DNA of 37,092 bases from Companilactobacillus nantensis DSM 16982. Lineage in GTDB: Bacteria > Bacillota > Bacilli > Lactobacillales > Lactobacillaceae. Each line of letters opens with the position of its first letter. Position 1 is the first letter of the stretch. This document shows positions 1 to 7,417 of the stretch, piece after piece. A program made the position numbers and the translations under genes. Location of the stretch: the NCBI RefSeq assembly GCF_001435815.1, contig NZ_AZFV01000027.1:1-37092 (forward strand). The letters run 5' to 3'. The notes beneath the pieces are model-generated. The model did not search any database, had not been told where the DNA came from, and saw nothing but the letters and a program-made list of their open reading frames with translations.

Positions 1-7
1 TAAAAGT

Positions 8-17
8 TACCTCCTAC
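8..17 (-). promoter_or_regulatory. RBS of a divergent gene beyond the left edge
   Basis: Read on the minus strand, positions 17 to 8 give AGTAGGAGGT, a near-perfect Shine-Dalgarno sequence. About eight bases remain before the window edge, which is the usual spacing to a start codon. A minus-strand gene therefore probably starts just outside the window, divergent from the acetyltransferase at 86. Nothing of its coding sequence is visible. Confidence 0.6.
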
Positions 18-85
18 TCGATTCTGTTAATCCTAAATTTGAGAAATCTTTTAAATAATGTATTATATATAATTGAGGTGAAGAA

Positions 86-652
86 ATGTTTAGAAATGCA
101 AAAGAAGAAGATGCAGATCAGATATTGCCAATTTTGTTCCAAATCTTCGATGAGATGGAATTAGATGTATTTAAAGAAGTTGGCGATGAGAAGATGGCTC
201 AGGTTATCAAGGAAGGTTTCTTCCAACCTGGTTATCGCTATGGTCTCGATAATATTCTTGTAAACGAGATTGATGGTAAGGTTGTTGCTATTATGGTTGG
301 CTATCCTGAGGAATTAGAGGATACCATTGACGAACCATTAATTAAGATTATGCACAATTATGGTATTAAAGAGAAAAACTTGTTTGAGGATAAGGAGGCT
401 TGGCCTGGTGAATGGTATTTGGATTCATTTGCGGTTGCTCCTGAGTTCCAAGGCAAGGGTATCGGTACCAAGACAATGGAACATTTTATCGACGTAATTC
501 GTGATCGTGGCGAAAAGATTTTAAGCTTGAACGTTGATGTCAATAATGAACCAGCTAAACACGTCTATATCAAGACTGGCTTTAAAAAAGTAGGTCAATT
601 GTATATCGGCAGTCATTTATATGACCATATGCAATATGATTTAACAAAATAA
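86..652 (+). CDS. GNAT-family N-acetyltransferase
   Basis: A 188-residue protein with the GNAT fold signature. Strand 4 is followed by the acetyl-CoA pyrophosphate loop QGKGIG (residues 122-127) and the helix after it, and the C-terminus has the typical 'N..A...Y...GF' segment (NEPAKHVYIKTGFK). It should transfer an acetyl group from acetyl-CoA to an amine, but the acceptor cannot be read from sequence. The ATG follows a GAGGTGA ribosome site at good spacing. It is a single-gene unit closed by a strong terminator at 655-702. The family is clear; the substrate is unknown. Confidence 0.85.
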   Translation: MFRNAKEEDADQILPILFQIFDEMELDVFKEVGDEKMAQVIKEGFFQPGYRYGLDNILVNEIDGKVVAIMVGYPEELEDTIDEPLIKIMHNYGIKEKNLFEDKEAWPGEWYLDSFAVAPEFQGKGIGTKTMEHFIDVIRDRGEKILSLNVDVNNEPAKHVYIKTGFKKVGQLYIGSHLYDHMQYDLTK

Positions 653-654
653 TT

Positions 655-702
655 AAAAAACAGCAAATACTCGCTAGTAATTCGAGTGTTTGCTGTTTTT
701 TT
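655..702 (+). terminator. Rho-independent terminator after the GNAT gene
   Basis: An inverted repeat (AACAGCAAA.ACTCG / CGAGT.TTTGCTGTT) with about 17 paired bases and a short loop is followed by a run of T. It begins two bases after the stop codon at 652. The A-run on the left means it could also work on the other strand. Confidence 0.9.
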
Positions 703-814
703 GAATGGTAGTTATTATTGACAAATTAGACCTAAAAAGATGTTTGATTTTAATTCAGGAAATATTTATGCTTAAAATATTAATCAATTTATACCAAAAG
801 CAGATTTTGTTAAA

Positions 815-877
815 AAAACTTGTCTAGTTTTAGTTTGGTAGCCTGATACTACTTCCAATCAACTTGTCTAGTTTTTT
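815..877 (+). promoter_or_regulatory. Two repeated operators for the TreR-type regulator
   Basis: The sequence ACTTGTCTAGTTTT occurs twice, at about 818-831 and 862-875, 44 bp apart (about four helical turns, so on the same DNA face). Each copy contains the imperfect palindrome AAACT..AGTTT. GntR/HutC-type trehalose repressors commonly bind paired operators of this kind upstream of their own operon. A -10-like GATACT at 845-850 lies between the copies, so a bound repressor would cover the promoter. Assignment to TreR is by position. Confidence 0.6.
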
Positions 878-900
878 CAGATAATCACGTTTAAACGTTA

Positions 901-916
901 ATGTAAGCGGTTTCTG
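901..916 (+). promoter_or_regulatory. cre site (CcpA catabolite control)
   Basis: ATGTAAGCGGTTTCTG matches the Gram-positive cre consensus WTGNAARCGNWWWCAW except for the last two positions. It sits 33 bp upstream of the treR start, downstream of the operators, where bound CcpA would act as a roadblock. This fits repression of trehalose use when glucose is present. Confidence 0.6.
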
Positions 917-948
917 CTTGTGGTAACCTAGGAATTGTTGGAGGGCAC

Positions 949-1653
949 ATGAAGAAATATTTAACCATATATCATGATTTGTTGAGTGATATTCAATCTA
1001 AAAAATATCGATCAGGGGAAATTCTTCCGAGCAATCAACAATTAGTAATGCGTTATCGGGTATCCCGGGAAACGGTGCGCAAAGCGATGCAATTGTTGGC
1101 AGATGAAGGTTATATTCAAACGATTCGTGGTAAGGGTAGTTTAGTTTTAGGTAAAAAACGCTATCTATTTCCAGTTTCGTCTATCAAGAGCTATAAGGAA
1201 ATTGTTGCAGAGAGTGGATTAGATTCAGTTAATCGTGTGTTAAAAATTCAAGATCACGTATTAGTTCCAGAGCGTCTACGCTTTGGTTCACCAGCAATAT
1301 ATTCACAGTTGATTGTTCGAGAACGGATTGTTAATGGAACACCAACGATTCTTGACTATGACTATATTAATGAGGATGTAGCCAACGAAATACCTGAAGC
1401 AGCTGCTGAAGATTCATTGTTTAATTACTTTGAAAGTAAGCTTGGTTTGACAGTTGATTATGCGGTGAAACATTTAACGGTTGAAAGTGCCGAATATGAT
1501 GACTGTGATCGATTGAAAATTGATCAATCGGTACCAATGGTGGTCGTTCGTAGTGAAACGCATTTAACCGATAGTCGGATTTTATCCTACACGGAATCGC
1601 GTCATCGTGCTGACAAGTTTAGCAGTGTTGAATTTGCCCGTCGACATCATTAA
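949..1653 (+). CDS. treR: GntR/HutC-family regulator of the trehalose operon
   Basis: A 234-residue repressor. Residues 1-70 form a GntR winged helix-turn-helix (GEILPSNQQLVMRYRVSRETVRKAMQLL, then the wing GYIQTIRGKGS). The rest is a UTRA effector domain, which in TreR binds trehalose-6-phosphate. The ATG follows GGAGGGC. It is the first gene of a co-directional operon with EIIA, EIIBC and a GH65 phosphorylase, with 19 bases to the next gene, and it lies directly downstream of the two repeated operators, so it is probably autoregulated. The family is certain; the trehalose-6-phosphate effector is inferred from the operon. Confidence 0.85.
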   Translation: MKKYLTIYHDLLSDIQSKKYRSGEILPSNQQLVMRYRVSRETVRKAMQLLADEGYIQTIRGKGSLVLGKKRYLFPVSSIKSYKEIVAESGLDSVNRVLKIQDHVLVPERLRFGSPAIYSQLIVRERIVNGTPTILDYDYINEDVANEIPEAAAEDSLFNYFESKLGLTVDYAVKHLTVESAEYDDCDRLKIDQSVPMVVVRSETHLTDSRILSYTESRHRADKFSSVEFARRHH

Positions 1654-1672
1654 ATACCAATAGGAGGGGAAA

Positions 1673-2155
1673 ATGTTTGGATTAAAAAAACATGTTACAA
1701 GTGATGAATTAATAGCACCAATTACAGGGCAAATCGTTAATCTAAATACCGTTTCAGACCCTGTTTTTGCACAGGGAATGATGGGAGCAGGATTCGCAAT
1801 CAAGCCGGATTTAAATGACTCAGAAATAGTGGCGCCAATCAGTGGCAAGATTACGGTAGCACAAGGACATGCTGTTGGCATTGTTCGTGATGATGGATTG
1901 GAATTCTTGTTACACATTGGCATCGATACGGTTTCCTTGAAGGGAGCACCGTTTAATTCATTGGTTAAACCTGGTAAACGAGTTAAAGCAGGTACCCCAT
2001 TGGTCGAGATTGATTGGCAACAAATTACAACAAATAAGCTTGATCCAACTGTAATGGTTTTAATTCCTAATTCAAAAACTAATTTGGGGTCGTTAACAGT
2101 CGCTGAACAATCAGTTACTAAGCAACAGATGATTGGACAAGCAACTATTAAATGA
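1673..2155 (+). CDS. PTS EIIA component, glucose-family (trehalose uptake)
   Basis: A 160-residue cytoplasmic EIIA of the Glc family. The paired active-site histidines are visible as H66 (GHAVGI) and the phosphorylated H81 (LLHIGIDTV), 15 residues apart as in E. coli EIIA-Glc (H75/H90). It would take phosphate from HPr and pass it to the EIIB domain of the next gene. It starts at an ATG after AGGAGGGG. The EIIA is a separate gene rather than a C-terminal domain of the permease. It could also serve other IIBC permeases. Confidence 0.9.
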   Translation: MFGLKKHVTSDELIAPITGQIVNLNTVSDPVFAQGMMGAGFAIKPDLNDSEIVAPISGKITVAQGHAVGIVRDDGLEFLLHIGIDTVSLKGAPFNSLVKPGKRVKAGTPLVEIDWQQITTNKLDPTVMVLIPNSKTNLGSLTVAEQSVTKQQMIGQATIK

Positions 2156-2174
2156 TATGGAGGGAATGAACAAA

Positions 2175-3695
2175 ATGTCAAAAAGTAAAGATTATTCAGC
2201 CTTAGCAACGGAGATAATTGCCGGTGTTGGGGGACCTGAGAATATAAATAAAGTTATTCACTGTATTTCACGTCTGAGATTTTATTTGAAAGATGAAAAG
2301 ATTGCTCAAACAGAAAAAATTACGGCACTTGATGGAGTAGCTGGTGCTTTGTATAACGCCGGTTTAGGACAATATCAAGTTGTTATCGGACCAGCTGTTA
2401 CTGATGTTTATGATGAAGTTATTAAACAATTAGGTGCTGGCTTTGCCGATGAAGAAGCTACTGAATCAGCTGTTGCTGAAACGGGTGCTGCTCAACAAAA
2501 AGAACCACGCCCAACAAATCTTTGGGGATGGATCTCCAAAGGCTTTCAAGTTCTAATTGGAACTATCACTGGTTCAATGATTCCAATCATTGGTTTGTTA
2601 GCCGCATCTGGTATTTTAAAAGGATTTTTAACGCTATTCACATTTAATTTGAATTGGATTGATACTAAATCGACTACCTACATTATTATTAACGCTATGG
2701 GCGATTCAGCCTTTTACTTCTTACCAATTTTAGTTGGGTTCTCAGCTGCCAAACAATTGCGCTCTGATCCAATCGTTGTAGGTGCTATCGCTGGTGTCTT
2801 AGTTCACCCAACAATTGCTGCACTCTGGGCTGCACCTACTAAAGGGATGGCAACTTTCTTAGGTATTCCAATGAATGCTGAATTCTTTGGTTTACCAATT
2901 CACATCCCACAGTACACATATTCAATTTTCCCAATTATCTTTGCTGCTTGGTTAGCTAGACCAGTTGGTAATTGGCTCAAGAAAGTTCTACCTTTAAGCT
3001 TACGTTCAATTTTACAACCACTATTTACACTCTTTATCGTTGCTAGTGCTGTTTTAGTAATTATGGGACCTGTTATTTCCTTGATTTCAAGTGGATTAGC
3101 TGCCGGAATCAACATGCTTGTAACAGCTAATGAAGCTGTCGCTGGCTTAGTAATCGGTGGTTTGTATCAAGTATTAGTTATCTTCGGACTTCATTGGATG
3201 GTCGTACCAATTGTTTCAAATGACATTGCAATGACCGGTCACTCAGTTCTAAATGCTTTGATTAACTTTACAATGATTGCTCAAGGTACTGGTGCTTTGG
3301 CAGTTTGGGCTAAATCAAAACGTGCTGATATCAAAGGCTTATCCTTAGCTGGTGCTTTATCTGGTTATGCCGGAGTTACTGAACCTGCTATGTATGGTAT
3401 TAACTTGAAATATGGTCATGTCTTCTGGATGGCAAATATTGGTGGTGCTGTCGGCGGTTTGATTGCTGGATTGTTCAAGATTGATATGTTTGGTTTTACC
3501 GGTTCATTGATTGGTTTCCCATCATTCTTCTCTAAGACAAATCCTAACAATATTTGGGCTTTCGTTATTGCTAGTGCTGCAACAATTATTGTTTCATTTA
3601 TCTGTGTTTACTTCTGGGGTTACAGTGATGCTGATTTAGCTAAAGTCAAAGCTGCCCAAAAGAAGAATGTCTTTAAAGATGCTACAAATAAATAG
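2175..3695 (+). CDS. treB: PTS EIIBC permease, trehalose-type
   Basis: Start chosen at ATG 2175, ten bases after GGAGGG at 2159-2164; the frame is open to 2133, but that start would overlap the EIIA gene. The 506-residue protein begins with an EIIB domain whose phosphorylated cysteine is C30 (VIHCISRLRF). A linker follows at about residues 85-115, then a multi-spanning EIIC domain of the glucose/sucrose/trehalose superfamily with the conserved 'GVTEPAMYG' segment. It should import trehalose as trehalose-6-phosphate. Position between treR/EIIA and the GH65 phosphorylase supports trehalose, though sucrose or another alpha-disaccharide cannot be excluded from sequence alone. Confidence 0.82.
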   Translation: MSKSKDYSALATEIIAGVGGPENINKVIHCISRLRFYLKDEKIAQTEKITALDGVAGALYNAGLGQYQVVIGPAVTDVYDEVIKQLGAGFADEEATESAVAETGAAQQKEPRPTNLWGWISKGFQVLIGTITGSMIPIIGLLAASGILKGFLTLFTFNLNWIDTKSTTYIIINAMGDSAFYFLPILVGFSAAKQLRSDPIVVGAIAGVLVHPTIAALWAAPTKGMATFLGIPMNAEFFGLPIHIPQYTYSIFPIIFAAWLARPVGNWLKKVLPLSLRSILQPLFTLFIVASAVLVIMGPVISLISSGLAAGINMLVTANEAVAGLVIGGLYQVLVIFGLHWMVVPIVSNDIAMTGHSVLNALINFTMIAQGTGALAVWAKSKRADIKGLSLAGALSGYAGVTEPAMYGINLKYGHVFWMANIGGAVGGLIAGLFKIDMFGFTGSLIGFPSFFSKTNPNNIWAFVIASAATIIVSFICVYFWGYSDADLAKVKAAQKKNVFKDATNK

Positions 3696-3710
3696 CTAAG
3701 GAGTTTTCTT

Positions 3711-6035
3711 ATGACAGAAGATTGGCAAATTACTTATCAAGATACGCCAATTGGGGTTAAATCCTATGGTCAAGAATCAATTCTCACACTTGGTAATGGT
3801 TATCTAGGTTGGCGTGGAGCACCGGTGATTAGTCGTTATAACGATGATCATTATCCTGGATTGTATGTAGCTGGGATTTTTAATCAGACCAAAACCAAAG
3901 TTAATGAGCATGATGTCATTAATGAAGACTTGGTTAATTTTCCAAATCCACAGCTATTAAAAATTACGGTCAATCAGACGGAATTATTAGTTCCATATAC
4001 TAAACGGTTAGCAAAGTTAGATATGCAACATGGAACCCTAACTGAGGAAATGGTTTTTCCGATTGAACAAGGACATTTGTTTTTAAAGACGACTAAAGTC
4101 TGTGACCCAGTCAATTATCATCAATTGGCGTTGAAAATTAATTTAAAGTTAGATTTTACAGCTACAATTAAAGTCGAATTAATTGTTGATGGGGATATTC
4201 AGAATCAAAATGTTGCACGTTATCGTAATTTCAATAGTCAAGAGTTTACAGTAACTGATACTTCAGAACACGTTTTGCAAGGTGAAACATTACAATCAAA
4301 AATCAAATTTGCTGTGGGAGCAAAGACAACTAGTTCTATGGTAAATTTTGAAACTAAATATACTGATAGAGAAGTTATTGATCATGCTGAAATTAAACTA
4401 GAAAAGGAACAAAACTTTGGAATTACACGGGTAATGGCAATTGCTACGAGTCATGAAACAGCTGATTATTTAAATATTGTTGAGGAGTCACTCAAACAAG
4501 GTCAATTTGCGGCGATTTATCAAACTAATATTGCACATTGGCAAAATTTTTGGCAGAAATCAGATATTGAATTAGTGACTGCTGATGCTGATATTCAAAA
4601 GTTGGTTCGTTTAAATGTTTTCCAATTGCATCAAGCTGCTTCAGAATTGTCCAATCCTAATTTTGACGCGTCAGTTGGTTCTCGAGGTTTGACAGGTGAA
4701 GGTTATCGTGGGCACATTTTCTGGGATGAATTGTTTATGGTACCTTATTATGCTGCCAACGCTCCATTAGCTGCTAAGGCAATTATTCAATATCGAATTG
4801 AACGCTTGGCTGCAGCTCAGGATAACGCGCAACGACAATTGGAGCATGGTGCCATGTATCCTTGGCAATCAGGTAGTATTGGGGATGAACAAGCCCAATT
4901 CATTCATTTGAATCCAATGACTAATACGTGGTATCCGGATAATTCGCGGTTGCAACGCCATGTGTCTTTAGCAATTGTTTATGATCTTTGGAGTTACACA
5001 CAAACGACTGGAAAAAATGATTTGTTGATTAACGGTGGACTAGGTTTGTTGCTACAAACTAGTAAGTTTTGGTTAGAAAAAGTCGAATTTGATGGCCATA
5101 AATACCATTTATCAGGTGTAATGGGTCCAGATGAATTTCATGAAGCCTATCCCAATACAGAAACCGGTGGCTTGTCAGATAATGCTTATACGAATTTAAT
5201 GTTAGCTTGGTCATTGTCTTGGTTATTGGAGCTAAAGAAAACAATGCCAGAGTATTTTGTTAAAGCTTGTCAGAAGACGAATTTTAGTCAGGTCTTAGTA
5301 ACTAAAGCTCAGGAAGTTAGTCAAAACTTAGCGTTGTTTATAACTGAGGATGGAGTAATTGAGCAATATAATCATTATTTTGAATTGAAAGAGTTAGATT
5401 TATCAGCCTATGAGAAAAAATATGGTGATATTCATCGAATTGATCGAATTTTGAAGTCAGAAGGGAAATCTTCAGATGCTTACCAAGTTGATAAACAAGC
5501 AGATACCTTGATGATGGTTTATAATCTTGGGGCAAAAGTTATGGCCACAACAATTGAGGGATTGGGTCATAAGTTGCCAACTGAATGGTTATTACAAAAT
5601 CGTGATTATTATTTGGCACGAACGGTACATGGATCAACAGTTTCTCGACCAGTTTATGCGAGCGTTGACGTAGCTCTTGGAGATGCCGATGCTGCTTGGA
5701 ATAAATTGAAGGTAGCCTTGAAATCAGATTATGCGGACATCCAAGGGGGGACAACTGCCGAAGGAATTCATACCGGAGTTATGGGAGCAACCTTGACGGT
5801 AATTATGCGTGACTTTGCCGGATTGCGTTGGGAAGATAATTGCTTAACGATTAATCCACAATTGCCAGATGCATGGAAAAAATTAGCATTCACGCAAACA
5901 TATCGGGATGTTGAGTATCATGTTAGTTTCCAAGATAAAGAGCTAACAATTACTGTTAGTCATAATTGTGAGGTAAGGATTGCTGGAAAATTGGTTTCTT
6001 TAGAAACTGACAAACCTTATGTTCAAAAGTTTTAA
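3711..6035 (+). CDS. trePP: GH65 phosphorylase, probably trehalose-6-phosphate phosphorylase
   Basis: A 774-residue glycoside hydrolase family 65 protein with the N-terminal beta-sandwich, (alpha/alpha)6 barrel and small C-terminal beta domain. The general acid is E475 in GVMGPDEFHE, and the phosphate-binding region shows HGSTVSRPVYA. GH65 includes maltose, kojibiose, trehalose and trehalose-6-phosphate phosphorylases. Because the operon imports its disaccharide as a phosphate ester, TrePP is most likely: trehalose-6-P + Pi gives beta-glucose-1-P and glucose-6-P, as in Lactococcus lactis. It starts 15 bases after treB, behind AAGGAG. No beta-phosphoglucomutase gene follows, so beta-G1P must be handled by an enzyme encoded elsewhere. 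Maltose phosphorylase is the main alternative. Confidence 0.78.
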   Translation: MTEDWQITYQDTPIGVKSYGQESILTLGNGYLGWRGAPVISRYNDDHYPGLYVAGIFNQTKTKVNEHDVINEDLVNFPNPQLLKITVNQTELLVPYTKRLAKLDMQHGTLTEEMVFPIEQGHLFLKTTKVCDPVNYHQLALKINLKLDFTATIKVELIVDGDIQNQNVARYRNFNSQEFTVTDTSEHVLQGETLQSKIKFAVGAKTTSSMVNFETKYTDREVIDHAEIKLEKEQNFGITRVMAIATSHETADYLNIVEESLKQGQFAAIYQTNIAHWQNFWQKSDIELVTADADIQKLVRLNVFQLHQAASELSNPNFDASVGSRGLTGEGYRGHIFWDELFMVPYYAANAPLAAKAIIQYRIERLAAAQDNAQRQLEHGAMYPWQSGSIGDEQAQFIHLNPMTNTWYPDNSRLQRHVSLAIVYDLWSYTQTTGKNDLLINGGLGLLLQTSKFWLEKVEFDGHKYHLSGVMGPDEFHEAYPNTETGGLSDNAYTNLMLAWSLSWLLELKKTMPEYFVKACQKTNFSQVLVTKAQEVSQNLALFITEDGVIEQYNHYFELKELDLSAYEKKYGDIHRIDRILKSEGKSSDAYQVDKQADTLMMVYNLGAKVMATTIEGLGHKLPTEWLLQNRDYYLARTVHGSTVSRPVYASVDVALGDADAAWNKLKVALKSDYADIQGGTTAEGIHTGVMGATLTVIMRDFAGLRWEDNCLTINPQLPDAWKKLAFTQTYRDVEYHVSFQDKELTITVSHNCEVRIAGKLVSLETDKPYVQKF

Positions 6036-6080
6036 TATATCGAAAAAGATATTTAAAATAAGTTTTAAATCATTGTGTAT

Positions 6081-6138
6081 AAAAAGAGTGGACCAAAGAA
6101 ATTCGTACATCAATTTCTTTGGTCCACTTTTAATTTTT
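6081..6138 (+). terminator. Terminator of the trehalose operon
   Basis: A perfect 15-bp stem (GTGGACCAAAGAAATT with its complement) and an eight-base loop are followed by a T-rich tract, 46 bases after the GH65 stop codon. Confidence 0.9.
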
Positions 6139-6248
6139 TCTTTAGGCTATAATTTTCTATTCTGACTTTATGAGAAAATCGCACGCTTCTCTAGGAACTT
6201 TACTATATACTTAATTTTGAAAATGAATAAAGTTAAAAGGGGTTCATT

Positions 6249-6374
6249 ATGGAGAAGACACTTTTTAAAACTAAGAATTCAAAACTCACAATTGAAAAAA
6301 CTAAACCTAAATTGAAGGATGTTGTCGCTTGGGGACTAATAGTAGCATTAATAATATGGTGGGTAAAAAAATAA
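6249..6374 (+). CDS. Small membrane protein, 41 residues, unknown
   Basis: A short open frame behind a good ribosome site (AAAAGGGG, six bases before the ATG). The product has a Lys/Thr-rich N-terminus (MEKTLFKTKNSK...), then one hydrophobic segment with tryptophans (VVAWGLIVALIIWWV) and a KK end, which predicts a single-pass membrane peptide with a positive tail. A -10-like TATACT at 6206-6211 lies upstream. It stands alone between the trehalose terminator and the convergent deoR gene. Its size and layout recall small stress or type I toxin-like peptides, but I recognise no family; it may be a real gene or a chance frame. Confidence 0.45.
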   Translation: MEKTLFKTKNSKLTIEKTKPKLKDVVAWGLIVALIIWWVKK

Positions 6375-6396
6375 AAGCAAACAAGTCTTTGTAGAA

Positions 6397-6413
6397 AAAA
6401 GTAGTTTACTTTT
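6397..6413 (-). terminator. Short AT-rich hairpin downstream of deoR
   Basis: AAAAGTA-GTT-TACTTTT is a 7-bp palindrome with A and T runs on both sides, between the convergent small ORF and the deoR gene. It could end transcription from both, weakly. Low GC makes this tentative. Confidence 0.35.
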
Positions 6414-6420
6414 ATGATTT

Positions 6421-6450
6421 TAATACCGGTGATCGGGGTCGAACCGATAT
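6421..6450 (-). other. tRNA 3'-end-like fragment (T-arm)
   Basis: On the minus strand, positions 6448-6432 read ATCGG-TTCGACC-CCGAT, a 5-bp stem with a seven-base loop in the canonical TTCGA form of a tRNA T-arm. CACCGGTA follows where the 3' acceptor strand would be. No D-arm, anticodon arm or matching 5' acceptor strand precedes it, because the deoR coding sequence is there. It may be a leftover of tRNA-targeted integration or coincidence. Confidence 0.3.
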
Positions 6451-6453
6451 TGT

Positions 6454-7233
6454 TTAATGTAAGTAATTAGAAGATATCCATTCGATATCATTTGCTTTGA
6501 CTGTCTGTGAAATAGGATTAGCTGGCAGAGCATCTGAAATAATAACTTTATATTCTGTTAAAGTATTCATCTTAAAAAAGCTGGTTTTAAAGAATTTGGA
6601 TTTATCAATTAAGAGAATTGTTTCCTTTGATTTATCCATGATAGTTTTTTTCGAAAGTGCTTGATTCATATTTGATTCATAGATACTGCTTTGATCGATG
6701 CCACTGGCGGAACAAAAAGCTAAATCAATATTGAAGTAATTAATAATCGGATTTTCAAATTCGCTATTTAATACTGAACATGAGTTATGCTGAATTTCGC
6801 CACTAGTAATGAAAGTTCTGATAGTGTCATTACCGTTGGCAGCCAAGGTATTAGCCACGTTCAGACTGTTCGTGACAACTATCAAATTGTCGATGTTTTT
6901 AATATATTCACATAATTGAAAAACAGTTGAACTAGAATCTAAATAAATACACATCCCAGGGCCAATAAAATCTCTAGCAATCTTAGCTAGAGATTTTTTT
7001 TCGTCCAAATGTTGTTTTTCACGTAATAAAATATTTTGTTCCATGGTATTGAATGTATTTAATATGACTTCGCCGCGTTCACGTCTGATCAAGCCTTGCC
7101 GTTCTAAATAAATTAAATCTCTTCTTAATGTCGATATACTGCAGAATGTTTCAGTAGCTAAATCAGTGGTACTTACTCTCTTTCTCTTTTGAATGATTTC
7201 AGTGATTTGCATGATTCTGTCTTGTCTATCCAA
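6454..7233 (-). CDS. DeoR-family regulator of the fucose/glycoamino-acid cluster
   Basis: A DeoR/GlpR-type repressor of about 259 residues. The start is placed at TTG 7233-7231 because GGGGAGG lies seven bases before it; an open frame continues to 7260 but would swallow that site. The N-terminal helix-turn-helix (RVSTTDLATETFCSISTLRRDLIYLERQGLIRRERG) is followed by the DeoRC sugar-phosphate sensing domain (DSSSTVFQLCEYI; NSLNVANTL). It is divergent from the fucK-pepV operon, with repeated candidate operators between them. DeoR regulators usually respond to a phosphorylated intermediate, and fuculose-1-phosphate is a natural candidate here. The regulated operon is inferred from position. Confidence 0.8.
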   Translation of the reverse strand: MDRQDRIMQITEIIQKRKRVSTTDLATETFCSISTLRRDLIYLERQGLIRRERGEVILNTFNTMEQNILLREKQHLDEKKSLAKIARDFIGPGMCIYLDSSSTVFQLCEYIKNIDNLIVVTNSLNVANTLAANGNDTIRTFITSGEIQHNSCSVLNSEFENPIINYFNIDLAFCSASGIDQSSIYESNMNQALSKKTIMDKSKETILLIDKSKFFKTSFFKMNTLTEYKVIISDALPANPISQTVKANDIEWISSNYLH

Positions 7234-7288
7234 AGAAATTCCTCCCCAAATATGATACAAAATTTACCCTCCAAGAATAACAACTTTT

Positions 7289-7350
7289 TGAACAATAGTG
7301 AACAAATAACCTACTAAAAAGTGAACAAAATTCATTATCCGTTCATTTTA
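7289..7350 (+). promoter_or_regulatory. Repeated operator-like sites between deoR and the fuc operon
   Basis: AGTGAACAAA occurs at 7297-7306 and 7320-7329 (23 bp apart). A variant TTGAACAAT lies at 7288-7296 and an inverted copy, CGTTCATTTT, at about 7340-7349. DeoR-family proteins typically bind such direct or inverted TGAACA-like repeats. They are likely operators for the divergent regulator and would control both directions. Confidence 0.5.
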
Positions 7351-7365
7351 TGCAACCGCTTACGA
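7350..7365 (-). promoter_or_regulatory. Candidate cre site for the fuc operon
   Basis: The minus-strand reading TCGTAAGCGGTTGCAT differs from the cre consensus WTGNAARCGNWWWCAW at two positions and keeps the central AAGCG core. It overlaps the presumed promoter region upstream of fucK, with a -10-like TATGAT just downstream, consistent with CcpA repression. Confidence 0.45.
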
Positions 7366-7417
7366 TATGATGATATATTCATTATGGAAATTCAAGTAAG
7401 GGAATTGGAGGGAGGAT

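Noticed and set aside
1582-2208. 208-residue open frame on the minus strand
   Set aside because: It lies antisense to treR and the EIIA gene, has no ribosome site and shows no domain; it is a shadow of the EIIA frame.
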